Shown in pieces: positions 20,995 through 33,151 of a stretch of DNA of 64,000 nt. The notes under the pieces are model-generated. The model had not been told where the DNA came from. It did not search any database and saw only the letters and a list, made by a program, of their open reading frames with translations. Positions within the stretch are counted from its first letter, which is position 1; each line of letters opens with the position of its first letter. This DNA is from Medicago truncatula. Taxonomy: Eukaryota > Streptophyta > Magnoliopsida > Fabales > Fabaceae. Where the stretch lies: the NCBI RefSeq assembly GCF_003473485.1, contig NC_053043.1, positions 30,728,576 through 30,792,575 on the forward strand. The letters run 5' to 3'. The position numbers were made by a program, and so were the translations under genes.

Positions 20995-21192
20995 TTTTTG
21001 CCAAAATTTCGTGTTCTTTTTGTTAATTAGCGTAATTTTACGTCGTTTTTGAAAAATAAACTTCGATTGTATTTCATTTTTCCGTTAATTTACGCTACCT
21101 AACACTCTATTAGTTAATTAATTAGCGTAGTTTGACGTCTTTTTTGAAAATAAATTAGAAATGCATATATACAATTACAACGCTTTACTCTC

Positions 21193-21311
21193 AGGTGCGA
21201 TCATACCAGCACTAATGCACCGGATCCCATCAGAACTCCGCAGTTAAGCGTGCTTGGGCGAGAGTAGTACTAGGATGGGTGACCTCCTGGGAAGTCCTTG
21301 TGTTGCACCTC
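21193..21311 (+). rRNA. 5S rRNA
   Basis: S. Confidence 0.96.
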
Positions 21312-21476
21312 TTTTTGCCAAAATTTCGTGTTCTTTTTGTTAATTAGCGTAATTTTACGTCGTTCCGTTAATTTACGCTACCTAACACTCTATTAGTTAA
21401 TTAATTAGCGTAGTTTGACGTCTTTTTTGAAAAATAAATTAGAAATGCATATATACAATTACAACGCTTTACTCTC

Positions 21477-21595
21477 AGGTGCGATCATACCAGCACTAAT
21501 GCACCGGATCCCATCAGAACTCCGCAGTTAAGCGTGCTTGGGCGAGAGTAGTACTAGGATGGGTGACCTCCTGGGAAGTCCTTGTGTTGCACCTC
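21477..21595 (+). rRNA. 5S rRNA
   Basis: L. Confidence 0.96.
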
Positions 21596-21795
21596 TTTTT
21601 GCCAAAATTTCGTGTTCTTTTTGTTAATTAGCGTAATTTTACGTCGTTTTTGAAAAATAAACTTCGATTGTATTTCATTTTTTCCGTTAATTTACGCTAC
21701 CTAACACTCTATTAGTTAATTAATTAGCGTAGTTTGACGTCTTTTTTGAAAAATAAATTAGAAATGCATATATACAATTACAACGCTTTACTCTC

Positions 21796-21914
21796 AGGTG
21801 CGATCATACCAGCACTAATGCACCGGATCCCATCAGAACTCCGCAGTTAAGCGTGCTTGGGCGAGAGTAGTACTAGGATGGGTGACCTCCTGGGAAGTCC
21901 TTGTGTTGCACCTC
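21796..21914 (+). rRNA. 5S rRNA
   Basis: S. Confidence 0.96.
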
Positions 21915-22079
21915 TTTTTGCCAAAATTTCGTGTTCTTTTTGTTAATTAGCGTAATTTTACGTCGTTCCGTTAATTTACGCTACCTAACACTCTATTAGT
22001 TAATTAATTAGCGTAGTTTGACGTCTTTTTTGAAAAATAAATTAGAAATGCATATATACAATTACAACGCTTTACTCTC

Positions 22080-22198
22080 AGGTGCGATCATACCAGCACT
22101 AATGCACCGGATCCCATCAGAACTCCGCAGTTAAGCGTGCTTGGGCGAGAGTAGTACTAGGATGGGTGACCTCCTGGGAAGTCCTTGTGTTGCACCTC
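22080..22198 (+). rRNA. 5S rRNA
   Basis: S. Confidence 0.96.
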
Positions 22199-22363
22199 TT
22201 TTTGCCAAAATTTCGTGTTCTTTTTGTTAATTAGCGTAATTTTACGTCGTTCCGTTAATTTACGCTACCTAACACTCTATTAGTTAATTAATTAGCGTAG
22301 TTTGACGTCTTTTTTGAAAAATAAATTAGAAATGCATATATACAATTACAACGCTTTACTCTC

Positions 22364-22482
22364 AGGTGCGATCATACCAGCACTAATGCACCGGATCCCA
22401 TCAGAACTCCGCAGTTAAGCGTGCTTGGGCGAGAGTAGTACTAGGATGGGTGACCTCCTGGGAAGTCCTTGTGTTGCACCTC
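22364..22482 (+). rRNA. 5S rRNA
   Basis: Followed by a scrambled spacer (unit 292 bp) with TTTTGATCTCGTTG at the L/S segment. Confidence 0.96.
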
Positions 22483-22655
22483 TTTTTGCCAAAATTTCGT
22501 GTTCTTTTTGTTAATTAGCGTAATTTTACGTCGTTTTGATCTCGTTGTAATTTACGCTACCTAACACTCTATTAGTTAATTAATTAGCGTAGTTTGACGT
22601 CTTTTTTGAAAAATAAATTAGAAATGCATATATACAATTACAACGCTTTACTCTC

Positions 22656-22774
22656 AGGTGCGATCATACCAGCACTAATGCACCGGATCCCATCAGAACT
22701 CCGCAGTTAAGCGTGCTTGGGCGAGAGTAGTACTAGGATGGGTGACCTCCTGGGAAGTCCTTGTGTTGCACCTC
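22656..22774 (+). rRNA. 5S rRNA
   Basis: L, one base short (318). Confidence 0.96.
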
Positions 22775-22973
22775 TTTTTGCCAAAATTTCGTGTTCTTTT
22801 TGTTAATTAGCGTAATTTTACGTCGTTTTTGAAAAATAAACTTCGATTGTATTCATTTTTTCCGTTAATTTACGCTACCTAACACTCTATTAGTTAATTA
22901 ATTAGCGTAGTTTGACGTCTTTTTTGAAAAATAAATTAGAAATGCATATATACAATTACAACGCTTTACTCTC

Positions 22974-23091
22974 AGGTGCGATCATACCAGCACTAATGCA
23001 CCGGATCCCATCAGAACTCCGCAGTTAAGCGTGCTTGGGCGAGAGTAGTACTAGGATGGGTGACCTCCTGGAAGTCCTTGTGTTGCACCTC
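22974..23091 (+). rRNA. 5S rRNA, 118 nt
   Basis: One G missing from CTCCTGGGAAG (nt 97-99). The same form recurs at 26619 and 28460. S. Confidence 0.92.
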
Positions 23092-23256
23092 TTTTTGCCA
23101 AAATTTCGTGTTCTTTTTGTTAATTAGCGTAATTTTACGTCGTTCCGTTAATTTACGCTACCTAACACTCTATTAGTTAATTAATTAGCGTAGTTTGACG
23201 TCTTTTTTGAAAAATAAATTAGAAATGCATATATACAATTACAACGCTTTACTCTC

Positions 23257-23375
23257 AGGTGCGATCATACCAGCACTAATGCACCGGATCCCATCAGAAC
23301 TCCGCAGTTAAGCGTGCTTGGGCGAGAGTAGTACTAGGATGGGTGACCTCCTGGGAAGTCCTTGTGTTGCACCTC
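23257..23375 (+). rRNA. 5S rRNA
   Basis: L, two bases short (317). Confidence 0.96.
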
Positions 23376-23573
23376 TTTTTGCCAAAATTTCGTGTTCTTT
23401 TTGTTAATTAGCGTAATTTTACGTCGTTTTTGAAAAATAAACTTCGATTGTATTCATTTTTCCGTTAATTTACGCTACCTAACACTCTATTAGTTAATTA
23501 ATTAGCGTAGTTTGACGTCTTTTTTGAAAAATAAATTAGAAATGCATATATACAATTACAACGCTTTACTCTC

Positions 23574-23692
23574 AGGTGCGATCATACCAGCACTAATGCA
23601 CCGGATCCCATCAGAACTCCGCAGTTAAGCGTGCTTGGGCGAGAGTAGTACTAGGATGGGTGACCTCCTGGGAAGTCCTTGTGTTGCACCTC
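23574..23692 (+). rRNA. 5S rRNA
   Basis: Scrambled spacer (unit 303 bp) around 23740-23765. Confidence 0.96.
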
Positions 23693-23876
23693 TTTTTGCC
23701 AAAATTTCGTGTTCTTTTTGTTAATTAGCGTAATTTTACGTTTTGAAAATAAACTCGTTGATCTCCGTTAATTTACGCTACCTAACACTCTATTAGTTAA
23801 TTAATTAGCGTAGTTTGACGTCTTTTTTGAAAAATAAATTAGAAATGCATATATACAATTACAACGCTTTACTCTC

Positions 23877-23995
23877 AGGTGCGATCATACCAGCACTAAT
23901 GCACCGGATCCCATCAGAACTCCGCAGTTAAGCGTGCTTGGGCGAGAGTAGTACTAGGATGGGTGACCTCCTGGGAAGTCCTTGTGTTGCACCTC
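23877..23995 (+). rRNA. 5S rRNA
   Basis: L. Confidence 0.96.
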
Positions 23996-24195
23996 TTTTT
24001 GCCAAAATTTCGTGTTCTTTTTGTTAATTAGCGTAATTTTACGTCGTTTTTGAAAAATAAACTTCGATTGTATTTCATTTTTTCCGTTAATTTACGCTAC
24101 CTAACACTCTATTAGTTAATTAATTAGCGTAGTTTGACGTCTTTTTTGAAAAATAAATTAGAAATGCATATATACAATTACAACGCTTTACTCTC

Positions 24196-24314
24196 AGGTG
24201 CGATCATACCAGCACTAATGCACCGGATCCCATCAGAACTCCGCAGTTAAGCGTGCTTGGGCGAGAGTAGTACTAGGATGGGTGACCTCCTGGGAAGTCC
24301 TTGTGTTGCACCTC
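24196..24314 (+). rRNA. 5S rRNA
   Basis: S. Confidence 0.96.
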
Positions 24315-24479
24315 TTTTTGCCAAAATTTCGTGTTCTTTTTGTTAATTAGCGTAATTTTACGTCGTTCCGTTAATTTACGCTACCTAACACTCTATTAGT
24401 TAATTAATTAGCGTAGTTTGACGTCTTTTTTGAAAAATAAATTAGAAATGCATATATACAATTACAACGCTTTACTCTC

Positions 24480-24598
24480 AGGTGCGATCATACCAGCACT
24501 AATGCACCGGATCCCATCAGAACTCCGCAGTTAAGCGTGCTTGGGCGAGAGTAGTACTAGGATGGGTGACCTCCTGGGAAGTCCTTGTGTTGCACCTC
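24480..24598 (+). rRNA. 5S rRNA
   Basis: S. Confidence 0.96.
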
Positions 24599-24763
24599 TT
24601 TTTGCCAAAATTTCGTGTTCTTTTTGTTAATTAGCGTAATTTTACGTCGTTCCGTTAATTTACGCTACCTAACACTCTATTAGTTAATTAATTAGCGTAG
24701 TTTGACGTCTTTTTTGAAAAATAAATTAGAAATGCATATATACAATTACAACGCTTTACTCTC

Positions 24764-24882
24764 AGGTGCGATCATACCAGCACTAATGCACCGGATCCCA
24801 TCAGAACTCCGCAGTTAAGCGTGCTTGGGCGAGAGTAGTACTAGGATGGGTGACCTCCTGGGAAGTCCTTGTGTTGCACCTC
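24764..24882 (+). rRNA. 5S rRNA
   Basis: S; third of three S units in a row. Confidence 0.96.
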
Positions 24883-25047
24883 TTTTTGCCAAAATTTCGT
24901 GTTCTTTTTGTTAATTAGCGTAATTTTACGTCGTTCCGTTAATTTACGCTACCTAACACTCTATTAGTTAATTAATTAGCGTAGTTTGACGTCTTTTTTG
25001 AAAAATAAATTAGAAATGCATATATACAATTACAACGCTTTACTCTC

Positions 25048-25166
25048 AGGTGCGATCATACCAGCACTAATGCACCGGATCCCATCAGAACTCCGCAGTT
25101 AAGCGTGCTTGGGCGAGAGTAGTACTAGGATGGGTGACCTCCTGGGAAGTCCTTGTGTTGCACCTC
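25048..25166 (+). rRNA. 5S rRNA
   Basis: L, three bases short (316). Confidence 0.96.
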
Positions 25167-25363
25167 TTTTTGCCAAAATTTCGTGTTCTTTTTGTTAATT
25201 AGCGTAATTTTACGTCGTTTTGAAAATAAACTTCGATTGTATTCATTTTTTCCGTTAATTTACGCTACCTAACACTCTATTAGTTAATTAATTAGCGTAG
25301 TTTGACGTCTTTTTTGAAAAATAAATTAGAAATGCATATATACAATTACAACGCTTTACTCTC

Positions 25364-25482
25364 AGGTGCGATCATACCAGCACTAATGCACCGGATCCCA
25401 TCAGAACTCCGCAGTTAAGCGTGCTTGGGCGAGAGTAGTACTAGGATGGGTGACCTCCTGGGAAGTCCTTGTGTTGCACCTC
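25364..25482 (+). rRNA. 5S rRNA
   Basis: Scrambled spacer (unit 302 bp) around 25536-25555. Confidence 0.96.
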
Positions 25483-25665
25483 TTTTTGCCAAAATTTCGT
25501 GTTCTTTTTGTTAATTAGCGTAATTTTACGTCGTTTTATACTTGATTTTTTTTCCGTTAATTTACGCTACCTAACACTCTATTAGTTAATTAATTAGCGT
25601 AGTTTGACGTCTTTTTTGAAAAATAAATTAGAAATGCATATATACAATTACAACGCTTTACTCTC

Positions 25666-25784
25666 AGGTGCGATCATACCAGCACTAATGCACCGGATCC
25701 CATCAGAACTCCGCAGTTAAGCGTGCTTGGGCGAGAGTAGTACTAGGATGGGTGACCTCCTGGGAAGTCCTTGTGTTGCACCTC
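25666..25784 (+). rRNA. 5S rRNA
   Basis: L, four bases short (315). Confidence 0.96.
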
Positions 25785-25980
25785 TTTTTGCCAAAATTTC
25801 GTGTTCTTTTTGTTAATTAGCGTAATTTTACGTCGTTTTGAAAATAACTTCGATTGTATTTCATTTTTCCGTTAATTTACGCTACCTAACACTCTATTAG
25901 TTAATTAATTAGCGTAGTTTGACGTCTTTTTTGAAAAATAAATTAGAAATGCATATATACAATTACAACGCTTTACTCTC

Positions 25981-26099
25981 AGGTGCGATCATACCAGCAC
26001 TAATGCACCGGATCCCATCAGAACTCCGCAGTTAAGCGTGCTTGGGCGAGAGTAGTACTAGGATGGGTGACCTCCTGGGAAGTCCTTGTGTTGCACCTC
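25981..26099 (+). rRNA. 5S rRNA
   Basis: L; opens the LLS trimer block. Confidence 0.96.
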
Positions 26100-26299
26100 T
26101 TTTTGCCAAAATTTCGTGTTCTTTTTGTTAATTAGCGTAATTTTACGTCGTTTTTGAAAAATAAACTTCGATTGTATTTCATTTTTTCCGTTAATTTACG
26201 CTACCTAACACTCTATTAGTTAATTAATTAGCGTAGTTTGACGTCTTTTTTGAAAAATAAATTAGAAATGCATATATACAATTACAACGCTTTACTCTC

Positions 26300-26418
26300 A
26301 GGTGCGATCATACCAGCACTAATGCACCGGATCCCATCAGAACTCCGCAGTTAAGCGTGCTTGGGCGAGAGTAGTACTAGGATGGGTGACCTCCTGGGAA
26401 GTCCTTGTGTTGCACCTC
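26300..26418 (+). rRNA. 5S rRNA
   Basis: L. Confidence 0.96.
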
Positions 26419-26618
26419 TTTTTGCCAAAATTTCGTGTTCTTTTTGTTAATTAGCGTAATTTTACGTCGTTTTTGAAAAATAAACTTCGATTGTATTTCA
26501 TTTTTTCCGTTAATTTACGCTACCTAACACTCTATTAGTTAATTAATTAGCGTAGTTTGACGTCTTTTTTGAAAAATAAATTAGAAATGCATATATACAA
26601 TTACAACGCTTTACTCTC

Positions 26619-26736
26619 AGGTGCGATCATACCAGCACTAATGCACCGGATCCCATCAGAACTCCGCAGTTAAGCGTGCTTGGGCGAGAGTAGTACTAGG
26701 ATGGGTGACCTCCTGGAAGTCCTTGTGTTGCACCTC
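26619..26736 (+). rRNA. 5S rRNA, 118 nt
   Basis: Same missing G as the copy at 22974. S. Confidence 0.92.
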
Positions 26737-26901
26737 TTTTTGCCAAAATTTCGTGTTCTTTTTGTTAATTAGCGTAATTTTACGTCGTTCCGTTAATTTA
26801 CGCTACCTAACACTCTATTAGTTAATTAATTAGCGTAGTTTGACGTCTTTTTTGAAAAATAAATTAGAAATGCATATATACAATTACAACGCTTTACTCT
26901 C

Positions 26902-27020
26902 AGGTGCGATCATACCAGCACTAATGCACCGGATCCCATCAGAACTCCGCAGTTAAGCGTGCTTGGGCGAGAGTAGTACTAGGATGGGTGACCTCCTGGG
27001 AAGTCCTTGTGTTGCACCTC
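26902..27020 (+). rRNA. 5S rRNA
   Basis: L, two bases short (317). Confidence 0.96.
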
Positions 27021-27218
27021 TTTTTGCCAAAATTTCGTGTTCTTTTTGTTAATTAGCGTAATTTTACGTCGTTTTGAAAATAAACTTCGATTGTATTTCA
27101 TTTTTTCCGTTAATTTACGCTACCTAACACTCTATTAGTTAATTAATTAGCGTAGTTTGACGTCTTTTTTGAAAAATAAATTAGAAATGCATATATACAA
27201 TTACAACGCTTTACTCTC

Positions 27219-27337
27219 AGGTGCGATCATACCAGCACTAATGCACCGGATCCCATCAGAACTCCGCAGTTAAGCGTGCTTGGGCGAGAGTAGTACTAGG
27301 ATGGGTGACCTCCTGGGAAGTCCTTGTGTTGCACCTC
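27219..27337 (+). rRNA. 5S rRNA
   Basis: L. Confidence 0.96.
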
Positions 27338-27537
27338 TTTTTGCCAAAATTTCGTGTTCTTTTTGTTAATTAGCGTAATTTTACGTCGTTTTTGAAAAAT
27401 AAACTTCGATTGTATTTCATTTTTTCCGTTAATTTACGCTACCTAACACTCTATTAGTTAATTAATTAGCGTAGTTTGACGTCTTTTTTGAAAAATAAAT
27501 TAGAAATGCATATATACAATTACAACGCTTTACTCTC

Positions 27538-27656
27538 AGGTGCGATCATACCAGCACTAATGCACCGGATCCCATCAGAACTCCGCAGTTAAGCGTGCTT
27601 GGGCGAGAGTAGTACTAGGATGGGTGACCTCCTGGGAAGTCCTTGTGTTGCACCTC
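27538..27656 (+). rRNA. 5S rRNA
   Basis: S. Confidence 0.96.
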
Positions 27657-27821
27657 TTTTTGCCAAAATTTCGTGTTCTTTTTGTTAATTAGCGTAATTT
27701 TACGTCGTTCCGTTAATTTACGCTACCTAACACTCTATTAGTTAATTAATTAGCGTAGTTTGACGTCTTTTTTGAAAAATAAATTAGAAATGCATATATA
27801 CAATTACAACGCTTTACTCTC

Positions 27822-27940
27822 AGGTGCGATCATACCAGCACTAATGCACCGGATCCCATCAGAACTCCGCAGTTAAGCGTGCTTGGGCGAGAGTAGTACT
27901 AGGATGGGTGACCTCCTGGGAAGTCCTTGTGTTGCACCTC
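27822..27940 (+). rRNA. 5S rRNA
   Basis: L. Confidence 0.96.
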
Positions 27941-28140
27941 TTTTTGCCAAAATTTCGTGTTCTTTTTGTTAATTAGCGTAATTTTACGTCGTTTTTGAAA
28001 AATAAACTTCGATTGTATTTCATTTTTTCCGTTAATTTACGCTACCTAACACTCTATTAGTTAATTAATTAGCGTAGTTTGACGTCTTTTTTGAAAAATA
28101 AATTAGAAATGCATATATACAATTACAACGCTTTACTCTC

Positions 28141-28259
28141 AGGTGCGATCATACCAGCACTAATGCACCGGATCCCATCAGAACTCCGCAGTTAAGCGTG
28201 CTTGGGCGAGAGTAGTACTAGGATGGGTGACCTCCTGGGAAGTCCTTGTGTTGCACCTC
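28141..28259 (+). rRNA. 5S rRNA
   Basis: L. Confidence 0.96.
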
Positions 28260-28459
28260 TTTTTGCCAAAATTTCGTGTTCTTTTTGTTAATTAGCGTAA
28301 TTTTACGTCGTTTTTGAAAAATAAACTTCGATTGTATTTCATTTTTTCCGTTAATTTACGCTACCTAACACTCTATTAGTTAATTAATTAGCGTAGTTTG
28401 ACGTCTTTTTTGAAAAATAAATTAGAAATGCATATATACAATTACAACGCTTTACTCTC

Positions 28460-28577
28460 AGGTGCGATCATACCAGCACTAATGCACCGGATCCCATCAG
28501 AACTCCGCAGTTAAGCGTGCTTGGGCGAGAGTAGTACTAGGATGGGTGACCTCCTGGAAGTCCTTGTGTTGCACCTC
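28460..28577 (+). rRNA. 5S rRNA, 118 nt
   Basis: Same missing G as at 22974 and 26619. S. Confidence 0.92.
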
Positions 28578-28742
28578 TTTTTGCCAAAATTTCGTGTTCT
28601 TTTTGTTAATTAGCGTAATTTTACGTCGTTCCGTTAATTTACGCTACCTAACACTCTATTAGTTAATTAATTAGCGTAGTTTGACGTCTTTTTTGAAAAA
28701 TAAATTAGAAATGCATATATACAATTACAACGCTTTACTCTC

Positions 28743-28861
28743 AGGTGCGATCATACCAGCACTAATGCACCGGATCCCATCAGAACTCCGCAGTTAAGCG
28801 TGCTTGGGCGAGAGTAGTACTAGGATGGGTGACCTCCTGGGAAGTCCTTGTGTTGCACCTC
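28743..28861 (+). rRNA. 5S rRNA
   Basis: L. Confidence 0.96.
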
Positions 28862-29061
28862 TTTTTGCCAAAATTTCGTGTTCTTTTTGTTAATTAGCGT
28901 AATTTTACGTCGTTTTTGAAAAATAAACTTCGATTGTATTTCATTTTTTCCGTTAATTTACGCTACCTAACACTCTATTAGTTAATTAATTAGCGTAGTT
29001 TGACGTCTTTTTTGAAAAATAAATTAGAAATGCATATATACAATTACAACGCTTTACTCTC

Positions 29062-29180
29062 AGGTGCGATCATACCAGCACTAATGCACCGGATCCCATC
29101 AGAACTCCGCAGTTAAGCGTGCTTGGGCGAGAGTAGTACTAGGATGGGTGACCTCCTGGGAAGTCCTTGTGTTGCACCTC
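29062..29180 (+). rRNA. 5S rRNA
   Basis: L. Confidence 0.96.
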
Positions 29181-29380
29181 TTTTTGCCAAAATTTCGTGT
29201 TCTTTTTGTTAATTAGCGTAATTTTACGTCGTTTTTGAAAAATAAACTTCGATTGTATTTCATTTTTTCCGTTAATTTACGCTACCTAACACTCTATTAG
29301 TTAATTAATTAGCGTAGTTTGACGTCTTTTTTGAAAAATAAATTAGAAATGCATATATACAATTACAACGCTTTACTCTC

Positions 29381-29499
29381 AGGTGCGATCATACCAGCAC
29401 TAATGCACCGGATCCCATCAGAACTCCGCAGTTAAGCGTGCTTGGGCGAGAGTAGTACTAGGATGGGTGACCTCCTGGGAAGTCCTTGTGTTGCACCTC
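29381..29499 (+). rRNA. 5S rRNA
   Basis: S. Confidence 0.96.
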
Positions 29500-29664
29500 T
29501 TTTTGCCAAAATTTCGTGTTCTTTTTGTTAATTAGCGTAATTTTACGTCGTTCCGTTAATTTACGCTACCTAACACTCTATTAGTTAATTAATTAGCGTA
29601 GTTTGACGTCTTTTTTGAAAAATAAATTAGAAATGCATATATACAATTACAACGCTTTACTCTC

Positions 29665-29783
29665 AGGTGCGATCATACCAGCACTAATGCACCGGATCCC
29701 ATCAGAACTCCGCAGTTAAGCGTGCTTGGGCGAGAGTAGTACTAGGATGGGTGACCTCCTGGGAAGTCCTTGTGTTGCACCTC
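29665..29783 (+). rRNA. 5S rRNA
   Basis: L. Confidence 0.96.
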
Positions 29784-29983
29784 TTTTTGCCAAAATTTCG
29801 TGTTCTTTTTGTTAATTAGCGTAATTTTACGTCGTTTTTGAAAAATAAACTTCGATTGTATTTCATTTTTTCCGTTAATTTACGCTACCTAACACTCTAT
29901 TAGTTAATTAATTAGCGTAGTTTGACGTCTTTTTTGAAAAATAAATTAGAAATGCATATATACAATTACAACGCTTTACTCTC

Positions 29984-30102
29984 AGGTGCGATCATACCAG
30001 CACTAATGCACCGGATCCCATCAGAACTCCGCAGTTAAGCGTGCTTGGGCGAGAGTAGTACTAGGATGGGTGACCTCCTGGGAAGTCCTTGTGTTGCACC
30101 TC
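29984..30102 (+). rRNA. 5S rRNA
   Basis: L. Confidence 0.96.
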
Positions 30103-30302
30103 TTTTTGCCAAAATTTCGTGTTCTTTTTGTTAATTAGCGTAATTTTACGTCGTTTTTGAAAAATAAACTTCGATTGTATTTCATTTTTTCCGTTAATTT
30201 ACGCTACCTAACACTCTATTAGTTAATTAATTAGCGTAGTTTGACGTCTTTTTTGAAAAATAAATTAGAAATGCATATATACAATTACAACGCTTTACTC
30301 TC

Positions 30303-30421
30303 AGGTGCGATCATACCAGCACTAATGCACCGGATCCCATCAGAACTCCGCAGTTAAGCGTGCTTGGGCGAGAGTAGTACTAGGATGGGTGACCTCCTGG
30401 GAAGTCCTTGTGTTGCACCTC
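30303..30421 (+). rRNA. 5S rRNA
   Basis: S. Confidence 0.96.
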
Positions 30422-30586
30422 TTTTTGCCAAAATTTCGTGTTCTTTTTGTTAATTAGCGTAATTTTACGTCGTTCCGTTAATTTACGCTACCTAACACTC
30501 TATTAGTTAATTAATTAGCGTAGTTTGACGTCTTTTTTGAAAAATAAATTAGAAATGCATATATACAATTACAACGCTTTACTCTC

Positions 30587-30705
30587 AGGTGCGATCATAC
30601 CAGCACTAATGCACCGGATCCCATCAGAACTCCGCAGTTAAGCGTGCTTGGGCGAGAGTAGTACTAGGATGGGTGACCTCCTGGGAAGTCCTTGTGTTGC
30701 ACCTC
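30587..30705 (+). rRNA. 5S rRNA
   Basis: S. Confidence 0.96.
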
Positions 30706-30870
30706 TTTTTGCCAAAATTTCGTGTTCTTTTTGTTAATTAGCGTAATTTTACGTCGTTCCGTTAATTTACGCTACCTAACACTCTATTAGTTAATTAATT
30801 AGCGTAGTTTGACGTCTTTTTTGAAAAATAAATTAGAAATGCATATATACAATTACAACGCTTTACTCTC

Positions 30871-30989
30871 AGGTGCGATCATACCAGCACTAATGCACCG
30901 GATCCCATCAGAACTCCGCAGTTAAGCGTGCTTGGGCGAGAGTAGTACTAGGATGGGTGACCTCCTGGGAAGTCCTTGTGTTGCACCTC
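30871..30989 (+). rRNA. 5S rRNA
   Basis: L. Confidence 0.96.
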
Positions 30990-31189
30990 TTTTTGCCAAA
31001 ATTTCGTGTTCTTTTTGTTAATTAGCGTAATTTTACGTCGTTTTTGAAAAATAAACTTCGATTGTATTTCATTTTTTCCGTTAATTTACGCTACCTAACA
31101 CTCTATTAGTTAATTAATTAGCGTAGTTTGACGTCTTTTTTGAAAAATAAATTAGAAATGCATATATACAATTACAACGCTTTACTCTC

Positions 31190-31308
31190 AGGTGCGATCA
31201 TACCAGCACTAATGCACCGGATCCCATCAGAACTCCGCAGTTAAGCGTGCTTGGGCGAGAGTAGTACTAGGATGGGTGACCTCCTGGGAAGTCCTTGTGT
31301 TGCACCTC
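31190..31308 (+). rRNA. 5S rRNA
   Basis: L. Confidence 0.96.
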
Positions 31309-31508
31309 TTTTTGCCAAAATTTCGTGTTCTTTTTGTTAATTAGCGTAATTTTACGTCGTTTTTGAAAAATAAACTTCGATTGTATTTCATTTTTTCCGT
31401 TAATTTACGCTACCTAACACTCTATTAGTTAATTAATTAGCGTAGTTTGACGTCTTTTTTGAAAAATAAATTAGAAATGCATATATACAATTACAACGCT
31501 TTACTCTC

Positions 31509-31627
31509 AGGTGCGATCATACCAGCACTAATGCACCGGATCCCATCAGAACTCCGCAGTTAAGCGTGCTTGGGCGAGAGTAGTACTAGGATGGGTGACC
31601 TCCTGGGAAGTCCTTGTGTTGCACCTC
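31509..31627 (+). rRNA. 5S rRNA
   Basis: S. Confidence 0.96.
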
Positions 31628-31792
31628 TTTTTGCCAAAATTTCGTGTTCTTTTTGTTAATTAGCGTAATTTTACGTCGTTCCGTTAATTTACGCTACCTA
31701 ACACTCTATTAGTTAATTAATTAGCGTAGTTTGACGTCTTTTTTGAAAAATAAATTAGAAATGCATATATACAATTACAACGCTTTACTCTC

Positions 31793-31911
31793 AGGTGCGA
31801 TCATACCAGCACTAATGCACCGGATCCCATCAGAACTCCGCAGTTAAGCGTGCTTGGGCGAGAGTAGTACTAGGATGGGTGACCTCCTGGGAAGTCCTTG
31901 TGTTGCACCTC
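31793..31911 (+). rRNA. 5S rRNA
   Basis: L. Confidence 0.96.
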
Positions 31912-32111
31912 TTTTTGCCAAAATTTCGTGTTCTTTTTGTTAATTAGCGTAATTTTACGTCGTTTTTGAAAAATAAACTTCGATTGTATTTCATTTTTTC
32001 CGTTAATTTACGCTACCTAACACTCTATTAGTTAATTAATTAGCGTAGTTTGACGTCTTTTTTGAAAAATAAATTAGAAATGCATATATACAATTACAAC
32101 GCTTTACTCTC

Positions 32112-32230
32112 AGGTGCGATCATACCAGCACTAATGCACCGGATCCCATCAGAACTCCGCAGTTAAGCGTGCTTGGGCGAGAGTAGTACTAGGATGGGTG
32201 ACCTCCTGGGAAGTCCTTGTGTTGCACCTC
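32112..32230 (+). rRNA. 5S rRNA
   Basis: L. Confidence 0.96.
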
Positions 32231-32430
32231 TTTTTGCCAAAATTTCGTGTTCTTTTTGTTAATTAGCGTAATTTTACGTCGTTTTTGAAAAATAAACTTC
32301 GATTGTATTTCATTTTTTCCGTTAATTTACGCTACCTAACACTCTATTAGTTAATTAATTAGCGTAGTTTGACGTCTTTTTTGAAAAATAAATTAGAAAT
32401 GCATATATACAATTACAACGCTTTACTCTC

Positions 32431-32549
32431 AGGTGCGATCATACCAGCACTAATGCACCGGATCCCATCAGAACTCCGCAGTTAAGCGTGCTTGGGCGAG
32501 AGTAGTACTAGGATGGGTGACCTCCTGGGAAGTCCTTGTGTTGCACCTC
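32431..32549 (+). rRNA. 5S rRNA
   Basis: L, one T short in the second T run (318). Confidence 0.96.
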
Positions 32550-32748
32550 TTTTTGCCAAAATTTCGTGTTCTTTTGTTAATTAGCGTAATTTTACGTCGT
32601 TTTTGAAAAATAAACTTCGATTGTATTTCATTTTTTCCGTTAATTTACGCTACCTAACACTCTATTAGTTAATTAATTAGCGTAGTTTGACGTCTTTTTT
32701 GAAAAATAAATTAGAAATGCATATATACAATTACAACGCTTTACTCTC

Positions 32749-32867
32749 AGGTGCGATCATACCAGCACTAATGCACCGGATCCCATCAGAACTCCGCAGT
32801 TAAGCGTGCTTGGGCGAGAGTAGTACTAGGATGGGTGACCTCCTGGGAAGTCCTTGTGTTGCACCTC
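32749..32867 (+). rRNA. 5S rRNA
   Basis: S. Confidence 0.96.
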
Positions 32868-33032
32868 TTTTTGCCAAAATTTCGTGTTCTTTTTGTTAAT
32901 TAGCGTAATTTTACGTCGTTCCGTTAATTTACGCTACCTAACACTCTATTAGTTAATTAATTAGCGTAGTTTGACGTCTTTTTTGAAAAATAAATTAGAA
33001 ATGCATATATACAATTACAACGCTTTACTCTC

Positions 33033-33151
33033 AGGTGCGATCATACCAGCACTAATGCACCGGATCCCATCAGAACTCCGCAGTTAAGCGTGCTTGGGCG
33101 AGAGTAGTACTAGGATGGGTGACCTCCTGGGAAGTCCTTGTGTTGCACCTC
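33033..33151 (+). rRNA. 5S rRNA
   Basis: L. Confidence 0.96.

Larger units (their letters stand above)
25981..30586 (+). repeat. Higher-order block of five LLS trimers
   Basis: Spacer order L-L-S repeated five times, starting at genes 25981, 26902, 27822, 28743 and 29665; trimer length about 922 bp. The 118-nt gene form lies in the third unit of trimers 1 and 3. Confidence 0.88.

Noticed and set aside
20661-21004. Poly-Phe and poly-Lys open frames
   Set aside because: Translations of the T70 tract.
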